NCBI GenBank assembly: GCA_001510385.1
Contig: LFFE01000020.1
Span: 1-60,815 of the forward strand
Reading direction: 5' to 3'
Length of the DNA stretch: 60,815 nt
Origin: Actinobacteria bacterium casp-actino5
Lineage (GTDB): Bacteria > Actinomycetota > Acidimicrobiia > Acidimicrobiales > Ilumatobacteraceae
Within the stretch, counting starts at the first letter, position 1, and each line of letters starts with the position of its first letter. The translations under genes and the position numbers were made by a program. Shown here one piece after another: positions 1 through 9,168 of the stretch. The notes beneath the pieces were generated by a model that searched no databases, had not been told where the DNA came from, and was given only the letters and a program-made list of their open reading frames with translations.

Positions 1-901
1 GGTCAAGAAGTCGTCGTAGTGCGAATCCGCGATCTCGAAGGCCAGATGGAGTGCCGTGCTCAATGCGGCCGAGCCGACGGTCAAGCCGAATCGATGCCGC
101 CCCAACTGCCGCGCGTTCATCAGCAAGCACGCTGGTGGCAACCTGCCAACCGCCGTGAAGTTCACCGAGTAAACCACCCGGCTCAACCCGAGCACCATCG
201 AGGAACACCTCGCAAAACTCTGCGTCGCCAGTCATCTGCTGAATAGGACGAACATCGATCTCAGATTGATTCATGTCGATGAGCATGAACGAGATTCCGC
301 GTGCCCCACGAGAACCAGAATCAGTTCGAGCAAGCAGAATTCCCCACTGCGAGACCTGGGCGGTACTTGTCCAAATTTTCTGGCCAGATATTCGCCAGCC
401 CTCACCATCGGGTTCAGCGCGGGTCATCAGACTTGAAAGGTCTGATCCAGAGTTAGGTTCGGAAAATAATTGGCACCACACCACCGATCCGTCAAGGATG
501 CTGGGAAGATGTATGTCGACTTGCTCCGTCGTTCCAAACGCTCGTAGTGCACCGGCCGTCAGCACATAGCCCTGAAAATTTGCATATGGTGCGACACCGG
601 CGCGGGCGCACTCCTCGTACCAAATCACCGAGTGGGCTTCGGTGAGTCCTTGACCGTGATGCTCCTTTTCCCAGTCGATTCCAGCAAATTGCGCCGCTGC
701 GATGGCGTGTTGCCACCGTTGAGCGGCGTCGATGAGAGCGGGTGGAAGGATCGTCCCGTACTCGCCACAGGCAACCCCTGTGGCCTGCGCCTCGATCAAG
801 AATATTTGAACCTTGGACCTGAAGTCATCAATGCTCGAGTCGCTGGAATGCACGAGATGACCGTAGCGTTCGTCCCATGACAAGCCCCATTCCAACGGCA
901 C
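1..901 (-). CDS. Acyl-CoA dehydrogenase (3' part beyond window edge)
   Basis: The minus strand is open from about 901 to the left edge (300 codons), so the C-terminal catalytic region lies outside the window. Translation gives a clear acyl-CoA dehydrogenase: a helical N-terminal domain followed, near residues 130-150, by the FAD/substrate-binding stretch WCQLFSEPNSGSDL, then GWRISGQKIWTS about 20 residues later and an FCEVFLDGARV segment that precedes the C-terminal helical domain. The enzyme would oxidise an acyl-CoA with electron transfer to ETF; the substrate cannot be told. The start is uncertain: GTG at 901 and TTG at 883 are in frame, and both overlap the start of the divergent gene at 877. 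Family assignment is seen in sequence; start and specificity are inferred. Confidence 0.85.
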   Translation of the reverse strand, partial: MPLEWGLSWDERYGHLVHSSDSSIDDFRSKVQIFLIEAQATGVACGEYGTILPPALIDAAQRWQHAIAAAQFAGIDWEKEHHGQGLTEAHSVIWYEECARAGVAPYANFQGYVLTAGALRAFGTTEQVDIHLPSILDGSVVWCQLFSEPNSGSDLSSLMTRAEPDGEGWRISGQKIWTSTAQVSQWGILLARTDSGSRGARGISFMLIDMNQSEIDVRPIQQMTGDAEFCEVFLDGARVEPGGLLGELHGGWQVATSVLADERAAVGAASIRLDRRLGRIEHGTPSGLRDRGFALRRLLD

Positions 902-1626
902 CACCCGAGCGCGATCCCAATCGCACGATTGAGTTCTTCTGGGATCCGGTCTGCCCGTTTGCGTGGCTCGCATCAAGGTGGATTGAAGAGGTTCGGTCAG
1001 AAACCGGTCTCACCGCCGACTGGCGGTTTATCTCTCTGCGTCTCATCAATAAAGCAAAGAACTACGACACTGACTTCCCTCCCGGTTACGAATTTGGCCA
1101 CACGGCAGGGCTTCGGATGCTTCGAGTCGCCGCTCATGTTCGCGAAGAACTTGGTCGTGACGCTCTTGGGCCGGTGGTAACCGCCTACGGCGAGTCGTAC
1201 TTCGACAAACCACAAGGTTCAGGAATGCGGGATCGCCTATCGACCTCAGATCACCTCAACGAGGTTCTTGACGCTGCAGGCATCGATCGCTCCTTTGCAG
1301 CGGCTGCCGATGACACTGCTTGGGATGCAATGATCGACGCCGAAGGGGAGATGGCGCTGTCCCGAACTGGCAGAGACGTCGGCACTCCGATCATTTCGTT
1401 TGGCGAAGATGGGCTTTCATTCTTTGGTCCGGTCATCTCTCGAATTCCGAAAGGGGCCGATGCAGTAAAACTTTGGGATTCCGTGATGACACTTGCGGCA
1501 TTCCCTGGGTTTGCCGAGATGAAGCGCTCGCTGCGTGAAACCCCTCAACTCAACATCCTTGGTGGAATCGTTGACCAACCTCTGGAAGAAGATTGGGAAG
1601 CCGGCCATCGACGAATGGACGACTAG
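877..1626 (+). CDS. Mycothiol-dependent nitroreductase-like DsbA-family protein
   Basis: 249 aa with a thioredoxin fold of the DsbA/HCCA-isomerase type. The N-terminal beta strand leads into FFWDPVCPFAW (about residues 20-31), where the CxxA/W-type motif keeps one cysteine, and SRW follows as in Rv2466c of Mycobacterium tuberculosis. A C-terminal VGTPIISF segment supplies the cis-proline loop, and FFGPVISRIPKG is characteristic of the Rv2466c branch. By family knowledge such proteins use mycothiol to reduce nitro compounds or H2O2, which fits an actinobacterium. It is divergent from the acyl-CoA dehydrogenase. The ATG at 877 has no visible Shine-Dalgarno sequence, so leaderless translation is possible. 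Family call is good; substrate is unknown. Confidence 0.8.
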   Translation: MTSPIPTAPPERDPNRTIEFFWDPVCPFAWLASRWIEEVRSETGLTADWRFISLRLINKAKNYDTDFPPGYEFGHTAGLRMLRVAAHVREELGRDALGPVVTAYGESYFDKPQGSGMRDRLSTSDHLNEVLDAAGIDRSFAAAADDTAWDAMIDAEGEMALSRTGRDVGTPIISFGEDGLSFFGPVISRIPKGADAVKLWDSVMTLAAFPGFAEMKRSLRETPQLNILGGIVDQPLEEDWEAGHRRMDD

Positions 1627-1650
1627 CTTCCGGCAGCATCCACGCTGAAC

Positions 1651-1660
1651 TGACATGTCA
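1651..1660. promoter_or_regulatory. 10-bp perfect palindrome upstream of membrane protein gene
   Basis: TGACATGTCA is a perfect palindrome 33 bp before the GTG at 1693 and 25 bp after the stop of the preceding gene. Its position is suitable for a repressor or activator site. There is no other evidence, so it may be chance. Confidence 0.25.
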
Positions 1661-1692
1661 AGCGGCCGAACCAAACTGACTAGCCTGTAAGA

Positions 1693-2589
1693 GTGCTGTT
1701 TCGCCGAATTATTGTCGTCGTCGCAAGTATCACGATGTCCATCGGTGTTGTGGCATTTGTACTCGGTCGAGTGGTTCTCGGAATTGCGGGTTCCGCCGAA
1801 GCAGTCTCGGCGATCGTCGGCGAAGTCACCGACTTGCCCGAAGTGAGAACAGAACTCGTTGACGAGATCGCTAACCAGTTCGCCTCCGACCCGACGATTA
1901 GCCAATACGCGAATGATGAGACCGTTCGCACCGCTGTCGAGACCGTGCTCAGTAGCAGTGAGTTCGAGGAATTTTCTGACGAGGTCAGCGTGGCAGCCTA
2001 TGACGTGTTTTTTGAGGGTGCACCATCAGCAGAAATTGATGTCAACGCTCTCGCATCGATAGCGCTCGATCAACTCGCAACAGCCACGGATTCCGGTGAG
2101 TTAGCGAAGATGGCTGAAGAGTTCGGAATTCAGGTTGATGAAGGTTCGATTGTGGCGGCAACTGACGAAGTGGTGAGCGCAATTGAAGAAGGTGTACTTG
2201 CCGAGGGAATTGAACCGATTGTTCTCGAACGAACAGAGAGCGATGTCGACTTGTCGGGTGTTGTCGACTCAGTTCGGATGTGGTCAAACATTGGGCTTGC
2301 CCTCGCAGTTGTTTCGGCTGGTCTCATGCTGGTGTTGTCACCGGCTGCGTTTGTCCGCCGGCTATTGCCAGTTGGCGTTGCGCTTGTCTTGGCAGGGGTC
2401 GTGCTGTTCGGCATCAGCAGAATGTCCGGAGCGCTCCCAATTGATGGGGTGGCTCGGCCCGAAATGGTGAGGGCGATCGCCGACAGTCTTGTTGGCCGAG
2501 TTTCGGGCCCTGCCTACACCATGCTTATTGCGGGCGTAGTCGTGAGCGCAATCAGTATGAGCGCCAGATTTATCAGCCGGGGTCGTTAA
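1693..2589 (+). CDS. Integral membrane protein of unknown function
   Basis: 298 aa from a GTG start. There is one N-terminal membrane segment (about residues 5-30), a long acidic soluble region (about 35-190) rich in Glu/Asp/Ser and helix formers, then two closely spaced membrane segments (about 195-243) and a final one (about 275-295) ending in a short basic tail. The topology suggests an extracytoplasmic or cytoplasmic domain held between membrane anchors. I recognise no catalytic motif. The last four bases overlap the convergent EVE-domain gene. Similar multi-anchor proteins are common in Acidimicrobiia without known function. Confidence 0.7.
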   Translation: MLFRRIIVVVASITMSIGVVAFVLGRVVLGIAGSAEAVSAIVGEVTDLPEVRTELVDEIANQFASDPTISQYANDETVRTAVETVLSSSEFEEFSDEVSVAAYDVFFEGAPSAEIDVNALASIALDQLATATDSGELAKMAEEFGIQVDEGSIVAATDEVVSAIEEGVLAEGIEPIVLERTESDVDLSGVVDSVRMWSNIGLALAVVSAGLMLVLSPAAFVRRLLPVGVALVLAGVVLFGISRMSGALPIDGVARPEMVRAIADSLVGRVSGPAYTMLIAGVVVSAISMSARFISRGR

Positions 2590-3035
2590 GAACCTGCTGC
2601 GACGATTGCGGCAAATTCGGCCTCAGCGAGAGGCATCACTGAGAGACGGTTCCCTCGTGCAAGCAGGCGACAATCTTCAAGTTCTGGCATGGCGCGTAAG
2701 TCATCAAGGGAAATGAACTTCAAACGCTTCTTTGGAGCAAGAGTTACCCAATCCCAACGGGGATCTTCAGGAGAACTCTTCGGATCAAAGTATTTCGATG
2801 AAGGGTCAAACTGTGTTGGGTCAGGTTCAGCTTCCTTCACAATCTTTGCAACTCCAGCGACACCGGGAGGGGTCGCATTTGAGTGATAAAAGATGACGAG
2901 GTCACCCTTTCTCATTTCCCGCATGAAGTTCCGGGCTTGGTAGTTGCGTACACCATCCCACCCTTCACGACGAACTGTTACGAGGTCGTCATACGAGAAC
3001 ACGTCGGGTTCTGATTTCATCAACCAATGCGCCAT
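2586..3035 (-). CDS. EVE domain protein
   Basis: 149 aa, almost the exact length of a stand-alone EVE domain. It opens with HWLMKSEPDVFSYDDL and has GVRNYQARNFMREMRKGDLVIFYHS (about residues 28-52), which are the hallmark blocks of the family. EVE domains have a PUA-like fold, and several are reported or proposed to bind modified bases in DNA or RNA. It lies between a membrane protein (convergent, 4-bp overlap) and the divergent hrpA. The 42-bp gap to hrpA probably holds both promoters. Its ligand cannot be deduced from sequence. Confidence 0.9.
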   Translation of the reverse strand: MAHWLMKSEPDVFSYDDLVTVRREGWDGVRNYQARNFMREMRKGDLVIFYHSNATPPGVAGVAKIVKEAEPDPTQFDPSSKYFDPKSSPEDPRWDWVTLAPKKRLKFISLDDLRAMPELEDCRLLARGNRLSVMPLAEAEFAAIVAAGS

Positions 3036-3076
3036 GCGACTGACGCTAGTTCTCAGCGGTTACCGTCGTCGCCGTC

Positions 3077-6000
3077 ATGTCGATCAAAGTTGAGCAGGTT
3101 CGAATTCCGGAGGAATTGCCGATAGCGCAATATGCCGACGAACTTATTGACGCGATCCGTGATCATCAGGTGGTAGTGGTCGCCGGCGAGACAGGATCTG
3201 GCAAGAGCACCCAACTGCCAAAACTCTGTGTGAAGGCAGGCCGCGGGGTTGCCGGCCTGATTGGTCATACCCAGCCTCGCCGAGTTGCCGCGCGCTCGGT
3301 TGCAGATCGCATTGCCTCAGAACTCGGTGTTGAACTCGGCGCTGAAGTCGGCTTCTCGGTTCGCTTCACCGACCAGGTAAATGCCAACACTCAGATACGG
3401 GTCATGACGGATGGAATTCTGCTTGCAGAGCTCTCTCGTGATCCTGAGCTCAGCCGTTATGACACGATCATTGTCGACGAGGCACACGAGCGAAGTCTCA
3501 ACATTGACTTCATTCTTGGGTACCTCCGACAACTGCTCCAGAGACGACCTGACTTACATCTGATTGTCACCTCAGCAACAATCGACACAGAACGCTTCGC
3601 AGAGCATTTCGCTAATGCTGCTGGAGATCCAGCGCCGGTTTTCGCGGTTGAGGGGCGGACATATCCGGTTGAAATTCGTTATCGGCCAGTTGCTGAAGAC
3701 ATCGATCAAGTGCAAGCAATTATCGATGGCGTCGAGGAACTTTCAAGATCAACCGATGGCGACATCCTCGTGTTTCTGTCAGGTGAGCGCGAGATCCACG
3801 ACACAGCGGATGCTTTACGCGATCTGAATCTTCCCCGAACCGAAATTTTGCCGCTGTATGCCCGGTTATCTGCCGCCGAACAGCAACGAGTGTTTGGTGC
3901 ACACCCTGGTCGTCGCGTTGTTCTTGCAACAAACGTTGCCGAGACATCGATCACCGTTCCGGGAGTTCGAGCCGTGATTGATACCGGAACGGCACGAGTA
4001 AGTCGGTATTCGCGACGGTTGAAGGTTCAGCGGCTTCCAATAGAAAACATCTCGCAGGCTTCAGCAGCGCAGCGGGCAGGTCGGTGCGGTCGAGTTGCCC
4101 TGGGAATATGTATTCGTTTGTGGGACGAAGCAGACCACGAATCGCGTCCAGAGTTCACCGAACCAGAAATATTGCGGACAAACCTCGCATCGGTCATTCT
4201 GCAAATGACAGATCTCCGATTAGGTGATATTTCTCATTTCCCGTTCATCGAAGCTCCAGAATCATCAATGGTCAGAGATGGCTATCGACTATTAGACGAA
4301 CTGGGCGCGCTTAGCTCGGCTGATGACGGCACGTACCGGTTGACCTCAATTGGCCGAAAACTTGCTCGACTACCAATTGACCCACGGATTGCCCGGATGA
4401 TTCTTGCTGCAGAACGTCATGGTTGTGTACGTGAGGTGCTTGTCATCGCGGCCGCGCTGTCGATACAAGACGTTCGGGAGCGGCCGCGTGAGCACCGTGA
4501 TCGTGCCGACGAACTTCATCGCCGGTTCATCGTCCCAGGCTCAGACCTGCTCAGCATTGTCGCCCTATGGGATTACATCAAAGAGCAGCAACGTGAACTG
4601 TCAGGAAATGCATTTCGGCGTATGTGCCGCGACGAGTATCTGAACTGGCTGCGGGTGCGCGAATGGCGTGATCTCTACAGCCAACTTCGCCAGGTTTCCG
4701 GTCAGATTGGGATCCGCCCCGGAACAGAATTGGGCCATCCAGATCGTGTTCACCAGGCGGTGCTCTCAGGACTTCTGTCGAACGTCGGTCGGCGAGATGA
4801 TCGTCGGGTACAACGCGAGCGGCGCACACGGATTGAGTATCAGGGGGCTCGAGGGGCTCGGTTTGAGGTTGTACCGGGCTCAGCGATTGGCCGAGCGGGT
4901 GGAGAGTGGGTTGTTGCCGCAGAGGTTGTGGAAACCGATCGACTTCGGGCTCGACGTGTCGCAGTCATCGAGCCGGCATGGATTGAACCAATTGCTGGTG
5001 ATTTAGTGAGTCGTTCGTATGGCGAACCTGAGTGGGATGCAAAAGCCGGACGAGCAGTCATCCCTGAACGAGTGTCGCTGTATGGCCTCACGATCGTTGA
5101 GGGTCGCCGAATCGCTCTGTCGAATGTCGACCGGCCAGTGGCACGTCAACTTTTTATTGAGCGAGCCTTGATTGCGGGAGAAGTCGACCAACGATGGCGA
5201 CGACGACAACGTTTCATTTCCCGCAATAGCGCTCGGCTTGATGAGTGGGAGCAGATCGGCGAGCGCAGCAGACGAGGTTCTCCGGGAGGGGTAGCCGATT
5301 TGCGGCACCTGTATGACAACGTGATCCCAGAGAGCGTGACCTCAATACGGCATTTTGATCGTTGGTGGCGTGACCAACGAGCCATCTCTCCCGAGTTGTT
5401 AGATCTCCCAGAATCCGAGGCGATGACGTTGCTTGACGCTGGCTCACCTGAGGTGTGGTTAGATGTTGACGGGGCTGAATACATGCTCACCTACCGCCAC
5501 GATTCAGGCAGTCCGTTCGATGGCACGACACTTCACTTGCCACTCGTTGCAGTGAATCAATTCAGTGGGGCGAACCTTGACTGGCATGTTCCGGGCCGCC
5601 GCCCTGATCTTGCAGAAGCGTTATTTCGCTCCCTTCCAAAAGAACTTCGCCGCCAACTCATTCCTGCGGCTGACACCTTGGCGGCTGCAATGCAGTTGAT
5701 TGGAGAGCCCGATGGTCGCTCGTTCGTTGAAGCTCTTGCGTCTGCCCTGAGCGAGGCGTCTGGTGTCTCAATTTCGGCTCAACAATTTGACGTTCGTCGA
5801 CTACCAACAGATCTCATCATGCACATCGTTGTGAGTGATTCCGACGGAGAGGTTCATGCCTTCGGTGACGACCTTGGCAGTATTCGCGATGTCGTTCGTC
5901 CGGCGGCTCGCCAAATGTTGGCCTCGGCCGCACCGATTGACGAACGAAGCGGAATCATTCACTGGGATGTGGGCACACTTCCCGAAGTACTCGAATGGAC

Positions 6001-6787
6001 TGACGGAAACGAGACGCTCCGGGCGTACCCGACCCTGCTTGACCGCGGCGACAGCGTTTCACTTCGCTTGGTGACCGATCAACTGCTGGCCGAGCGACTT
6101 CTGCACGAAGGTGTTCGTCGTTTGCTGTTGCTTGCTGCAAGTCCGGCACGTGGGGCAGTTCGACGGATGATTGATAACGATCGTCAACTCGGCCTTTCAG
6201 TAGTGGGACTCGGCGTTGAGGCGCTGTTAGATGATTCGATTACGGCGATTGCTGATCGGGTCATTCGCGAACGCGGAGTGAGCAGATCGGCTGACGAGTT
6301 TGACGTGCTGTGTCAGGCGATGCGCCAAGAGGCCCCAGTTGAATTCGTTGACATTGTGCAGGCGGGTTTAGAAATTGTCGACGTGGCTCGAGATGTGATG
6401 GGTTCGCTCGAGAAGTTGCGAGCTCCAGGAGCTGCCCGCACGCGATCGGATGCCCACGACCACATTGAGCGCCTCGTTGGCCCAGGAATGCTCGAACGAG
6501 TGGGAACTACTCGCATCGGTGATCTGCATCGCTGGGTGCGTGGGGTTCTGTATCGCCTCGAGCATCTCGCTGGACGTGTCGATCGTGATCTTGCTCGAAT
6601 GGCAGAGGTGAGGCCGGTTGAACAGCGATTCGCTGAGCGGCTTGCCGAGTATCCACGTGGTGCCGAACCGAACAGCCTGAGAGAACTGTCGTTCGGCATC
6701 GAAGAACTACGCATTGCAGTATTTGCCCAGGAGATCGGTGTTGCGCAGCAGGTAAGTTCGGTCCGCCTTCTTCGTGAACTGGGCTGA
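3077..6787 (+). CDS. hrpA: ATP-dependent RNA helicase HrpA
   Basis: 1236 aa, a normal length for the long HrpA family. The N-terminal RecA-like domain has the P-loop GETGSGKST (about residues 37-45), DEAH followed by ERS (about 134-140) and the SAT motif a little further on. The second RecA-like domain has TNVAETSITVPG and QRAGRCGR. Then follow the helicase-associated winged-helix and ratchet regions, an OB-fold, and a long C-terminal extension (roughly residues 650-1230) matching the DUF3418 part typical of bacterial HrpA. It would unwind RNA or RNA-protein complexes with ATP hydrolysis in the cytoplasm; family members act in mRNA processing and in rescuing collided ribosomes. It is monocistronic or coupled to the next gene 17 bp downstream. 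Confidence 0.95.
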   Translation: MSIKVEQVRIPEELPIAQYADELIDAIRDHQVVVVAGETGSGKSTQLPKLCVKAGRGVAGLIGHTQPRRVAARSVADRIASELGVELGAEVGFSVRFTDQVNANTQIRVMTDGILLAELSRDPELSRYDTIIVDEAHERSLNIDFILGYLRQLLQRRPDLHLIVTSATIDTERFAEHFANAAGDPAPVFAVEGRTYPVEIRYRPVAEDIDQVQAIIDGVEELSRSTDGDILVFLSGEREIHDTADALRDLNLPRTEILPLYARLSAAEQQRVFGAHPGRRVVLATNVAETSITVPGVRAVIDTGTARVSRYSRRLKVQRLPIENISQASAAQRAGRCGRVALGICIRLWDEADHESRPEFTEPEILRTNLASVILQMTDLRLGDISHFPFIEAPESSMVRDGYRLLDELGALSSADDGTYRLTSIGRKLARLPIDPRIARMILAAERHGCVREVLVIAAALSIQDVRERPREHRDRADELHRRFIVPGSDLLSIVALWDYIKEQQRELSGNAFRRMCRDEYLNWLRVREWRDLYSQLRQVSGQIGIRPGTELGHPDRVHQAVLSGLLSNVGRRDDRRVQRERRTRIEYQGARGARFEVVPGSAIGRAGGEWVVAAEVVETDRLRARRVAVIEPAWIEPIAGDLVSRSYGEPEWDAKAGRAVIPERVSLYGLTIVEGRRIALSNVDRPVARQLFIERALIAGEVDQRWRRRQRFISRNSARLDEWEQIGERSRRGSPGGVADLRHLYDNVIPESVTSIRHFDRWWRDQRAISPELLDLPESEAMTLLDAGSPEVWLDVDGAEYMLTYRHDSGSPFDGTTLHLPLVAVNQFSGANLDWHVPGRRPDLAEALFRSLPKELRRQLIPAADTLAAAMQLIGEPDGRSFVEALASALSEASGVSISAQQFDVRRLPTDLIMHIVVSDSDGEVHAFGDDLGSIRDVVRPAARQMLASAAPIDERSGIIHWDVGTLPEVLEWTDGNETLRAYPTLLDRGDSVSLRLVTDQLLAERLLHEGVRRLLLLAASPARGAVRRMIDNDRQLGLSVVGLGVEALLDDSITAIADRVIRERGVSRSADEFDVLCQAMRQEAPVEFVDIVQAGLEIVDVARDVMGSLEKLRAPGAARTRSDAHDHIERLVGPGMLERVGTTRIGDLHRWVRGVLYRLEHLAGRVDRDLARMAEVRPVEQRFAERLAEYPRGAEPNSLRELSFGIEELRIAVFAQEIGVAQQVSSVRLLRELG

Positions 6788-6804
6788 CGTGCCACCATGG
6801 TGAG

Positions 6805-7593
6805 ATGAATCTCACCACAATGACCTACACCGTCGTAGACGGAGTCGCTCATCTTCGACTCACCCGTCCCGAGGGCGCTAACGCACTGAATCTTGATTTC
6901 TCGAAGGACATTCGAGATGTGATGATTTCGATTGAACATGACCCTGCGGTCAAGTCGGTGTCGGTGACTGCTGATGGCAAAGTGTTCTGTGCTGGTGGAG
7001 ACCTAAAAGAATTTGATTCGTTTGGAGATAGGTTGCCGGCAACTGCTTCAGGTTTGCTCGTTGACTACCACGCCGCCACCTATCGAATGAATCGAGTGCC
7101 AAAGCCTTTTGTTGCCGGTGTAAGAGGTGCAGCCGGAGGCGCCGGTCTGTCATTTATGTGTGCATTTGACCTCGTGGTAGCGGGTGAGTCTGCAAAGTTC
7201 ACGATGGGCTACACCAAAGTGGCGATGACCCCTGATGGCACGTCGACATATTTTCTTGCGCGGCACATTGGGTTGCGTCGTGCAATGGAACTCACTCTCA
7301 CCAACCGAGTGTTGAGCGCCCAAGAAGCCCTCGACTGGGGTCTCGTCAATATGGTCGTTCCCGATGATGAGGTAGATCAGATGGCATCATCGATCGCTCA
7401 GGGATTTGCTTCTGGTCCTGCTCGTTCGATTGGTGTCGCAAAACGACTCATTTATGAGGGTTACGAGTCATCCCTTGAAGAGGCTGGTGAGCGTGAGGCG
7501 CAAGAGATCGTAAAGACGATGGGCACGGTTGATGGCCGCGAAGGAATTAATGCGTTTGCGTCACGTCGTGAACCTCAGTATCGAGGTGAGTAG
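6805..7593 (+). CDS. Enoyl-CoA hydratase/isomerase family protein
   Basis: 262 aa crotonase-fold protein. It shows VFCAGGDLKEF (about residues 58-68) and GAAGGAGLSFMCAFDLVVA (about 108-126), which form the CoA-binding pocket and oxyanion hole. The second catalytic position is in the ALDWGLVNMVVPDDE region. One of the two usual glutamates of true hydratases is not evident, so an isomerase or other crotonase activity is possible. The start is 17 bp after hrpA and co-transcription is plausible. The gene ends convergently 5 bp from the chimeric nitronate monooxygenase fragment. A second paralogue lies at 27649-28470. Confidence 0.88.
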   Translation: MNLTTMTYTVVDGVAHLRLTRPEGANALNLDFSKDIRDVMISIEHDPAVKSVSVTADGKVFCAGGDLKEFDSFGDRLPATASGLLVDYHAATYRMNRVPKPFVAGVRGAAGGAGLSFMCAFDLVVAGESAKFTMGYTKVAMTPDGTSTYFLARHIGLRRAMELTLTNRVLSAQEALDWGLVNMVVPDDEVDQMASSIAQGFASGPARSIGVAKRLIYEGYESSLEEAGEREAQEIVKTMGTVDGREGINAFASRREPQYRGE

Positions 7594-7598
7594 CCGAG

Positions 7599-8030
7599 CT
7601 ACGAAAGACGGTTGACGGTTTCTGCAAATTCAGAAACGGTCGAAGAGATGATCTCGCTCACTGAACGAATGCGGTCGATTCGTCCGGCAACCTGACCGGT
7701 GAGGGCGAGAGCTGCGTCCATATCTCCGCCAAAGTACAGATCGTTTGCGTTTCCGAAATCGTTGAACACGTTGTGGTCGGCGCCAATCAGTCCCTCGGAT
7801 CGACTAGTGCGTAGTGCCCGCAATGCCGGCGAGAAACGTTCGTTGAGAAATACTGTGTCAGTCTCAGCTGCATTGATAATGGCGTGTTTCCAGTTGTCGT
7901 GAACCGGTGACTCTGCTGCTGCCACCATTTGGGTACCCATCTGAACTCCGTCAGCACCGAGAGCAAATGCTGCGGCGATGAGCGAAAACGCAAAGAGCGA
8001 CGCGACAACCTTGGTTGCAGTCTTCTTCAT
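7599..8030 (-). pseudogene. C-terminal half of nitronate monooxygenase fused to a signal-peptide-like N-terminus
   Basis: From residue about 20 onward (ALGADGVQMGTQMVAAAESP, then VHDNWKHAI and a VFLNE...PALRALRTSRSEGL segment) the 143-aa product matches the C-terminal part of FMN-dependent nitronate monooxygenases. The first about 20 residues (MKKTATKVVASLFAFSLIAA) look like a Sec signal peptide with AFA as possible cleavage site, and the ATG at 8030 has an AGGGAG ribosome binding site 6 bases upstream. The FMN-binding N-terminal two thirds are absent and are not found in other frames upstream. It is either a decaying pseudogene or a rearranged gene that now exports a fragment. The start with its good ribosome binding site argues that the short form is translated. 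Enzymatic activity is not expected. Confidence 0.6.
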
Positions 8031-8052
8031 GTTTCTCCCTGGAGGGTAAGGG

Positions 8053-8069
8053 GGTGGCAAAGCGCCACC
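8053..8069 (-). promoter_or_regulatory. 6-bp hairpin in the leader of the chimeric gene
   Basis: On the minus strand GGTGGC and GCCACC form a perfect stem with a 5-nt loop, 23 bases upstream of the ATG at 8030. It could be a leader structure or the relic of a former gene junction. Confidence 0.3.
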
Positions 8070-8227
8070 TGGACTAATTGCGGAAGGACCGTTATCGGAG
8101 GAAATTTCGAACAGTGTGACGGAGTTCATAAAATGTTCACCCAGAATTTCCCATAAACGACAGCAAAGATCGTGAAATTCGTTGCCACACGGACACCGGT
8201 TGCAGAAACACTTACCATTTGAAGGTG

Positions 8228-9166
8228 ATGCGTCGGCTTACCACAATTTCGTTGTTGATTCTGTTGCTGCTGAGTGGTTGCGGTTCGGGTGATCGGCGCG
8301 GTGGGTCTACTGCGCCGATAGCGACCTCACAGCAACTATCGCAGGAGCGTGTCGCTGATGGTTCCCCGACGACTACAGCTGCTGTAGTACCCCCTACTAC
8401 CACGGTGTCGCCGACATCGGTATCGACAACGACGACGCTCCGTCCGACAACGACTTCAACGACAATTGCGACAATTGATCAAACGACGATTGACCGCTCT
8501 GGCCTTCCGAGTGACACGCCAATCGTGTTTGGTGTGTCGGCACGAAACGAACCGTTGACGGTCATTCGTCATGGTGATCGAGAGGGGGCTCGCTTGTTGC
8601 TGATTGGCTCAATCCACGGAGATGAAGACGCAGGAATTGCCATCGTGAATGAGTTAATCGACCGGCTGGTTCCAGCAGGAGTTGAATTATGGTTGGTTCC
8701 AACGATTAATCCTGATGGGAATGCTCTGCAGCAGCGGCACAACGCAAATGGAGTCGATCTCAATCGAAACTTTCCGCACCAATGGGCTCCACTCGCCGAA
8801 CCAGGAAATTGGCAATATGCGGGTCCGAGCGCCGCTAGCGAGTCCGAAACCGCTGCGATGGTGATGCTCGGTGAAGTTGTTAATCCGGATCTTGTGTTGT
8901 GGTACCACCAAGACTTGTTCAGGATCTCCCCAACTGGTGGACGAAACGGTGAGATCAGGGCTCTGTATGCGGAAATTTCTGGCCTTCCGCTGCTGCAAGT
9001 AACCGGCGGGACCTACACCGGTACGGCGTCAATGTGGTCTCGAACGGTGACCACGGGCGACGGAACTGGCTTTACCGTTGAACTCGGCCCCGCTCTAAGC
9101 GATGAAGAACTCGATGCCCATGTTTCTGCGGTGCTCGCTGTTGCTGAACAGTTCTACGCCTCGTGA
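8228..9166 (+). CDS. Lipoprotein zinc carboxypeptidase, M14 family (murein peptide amidase-like)
   Basis: About 312 aa. The N-terminus is a lipoprotein signal: basic MRRLTT, hydrophobic leucine run, then LLSGC lipobox. A Thr/Ser/Pro-rich linker (about residues 25-90) follows, as in many exported actinobacterial proteins. The catalytic domain has the zinc motif HGDED (about residue 130), RNFP with its upstream GVDLN segment, LWYHQD (third zinc histidine) and FTVELG with the catalytic glutamate near the C-terminus. This is the MpaA/M14 pattern, so it probably cleaves peptides of the cell wall outside the membrane. An in-frame TTG at 8219 is the alternative start; the ATG at 8228 directly follows GAAGGTG, which is too close for an ideal ribosome site. 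Confidence 0.82.
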   Translation: MRRLTTISLLILLLLSGCGSGDRRGGSTAPIATSQQLSQERVADGSPTTTAAVVPPTTTVSPTSVSTTTTLRPTTTSTTIATIDQTTIDRSGLPSDTPIVFGVSARNEPLTVIRHGDREGARLLLIGSIHGDEDAGIAIVNELIDRLVPAGVELWLVPTINPDGNALQQRHNANGVDLNRNFPHQWAPLAEPGNWQYAGPSAASESETAAMVMLGEVVNPDLVLWYHQDLFRISPTGGRNGEIRALYAEISGLPLLQVTGGTYTGTASMWSRTVTTGDGTGFTVELGPALSDEELDAHVSAVLAVAEQFYAS

Positions 9167-9168
9167 TG

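Noticed and set aside
1417-1905. 162-codon minus-strand frame over the nitroreductase end and membrane protein start
   Set aside because: Antisense to two real genes and no recognisable domain.
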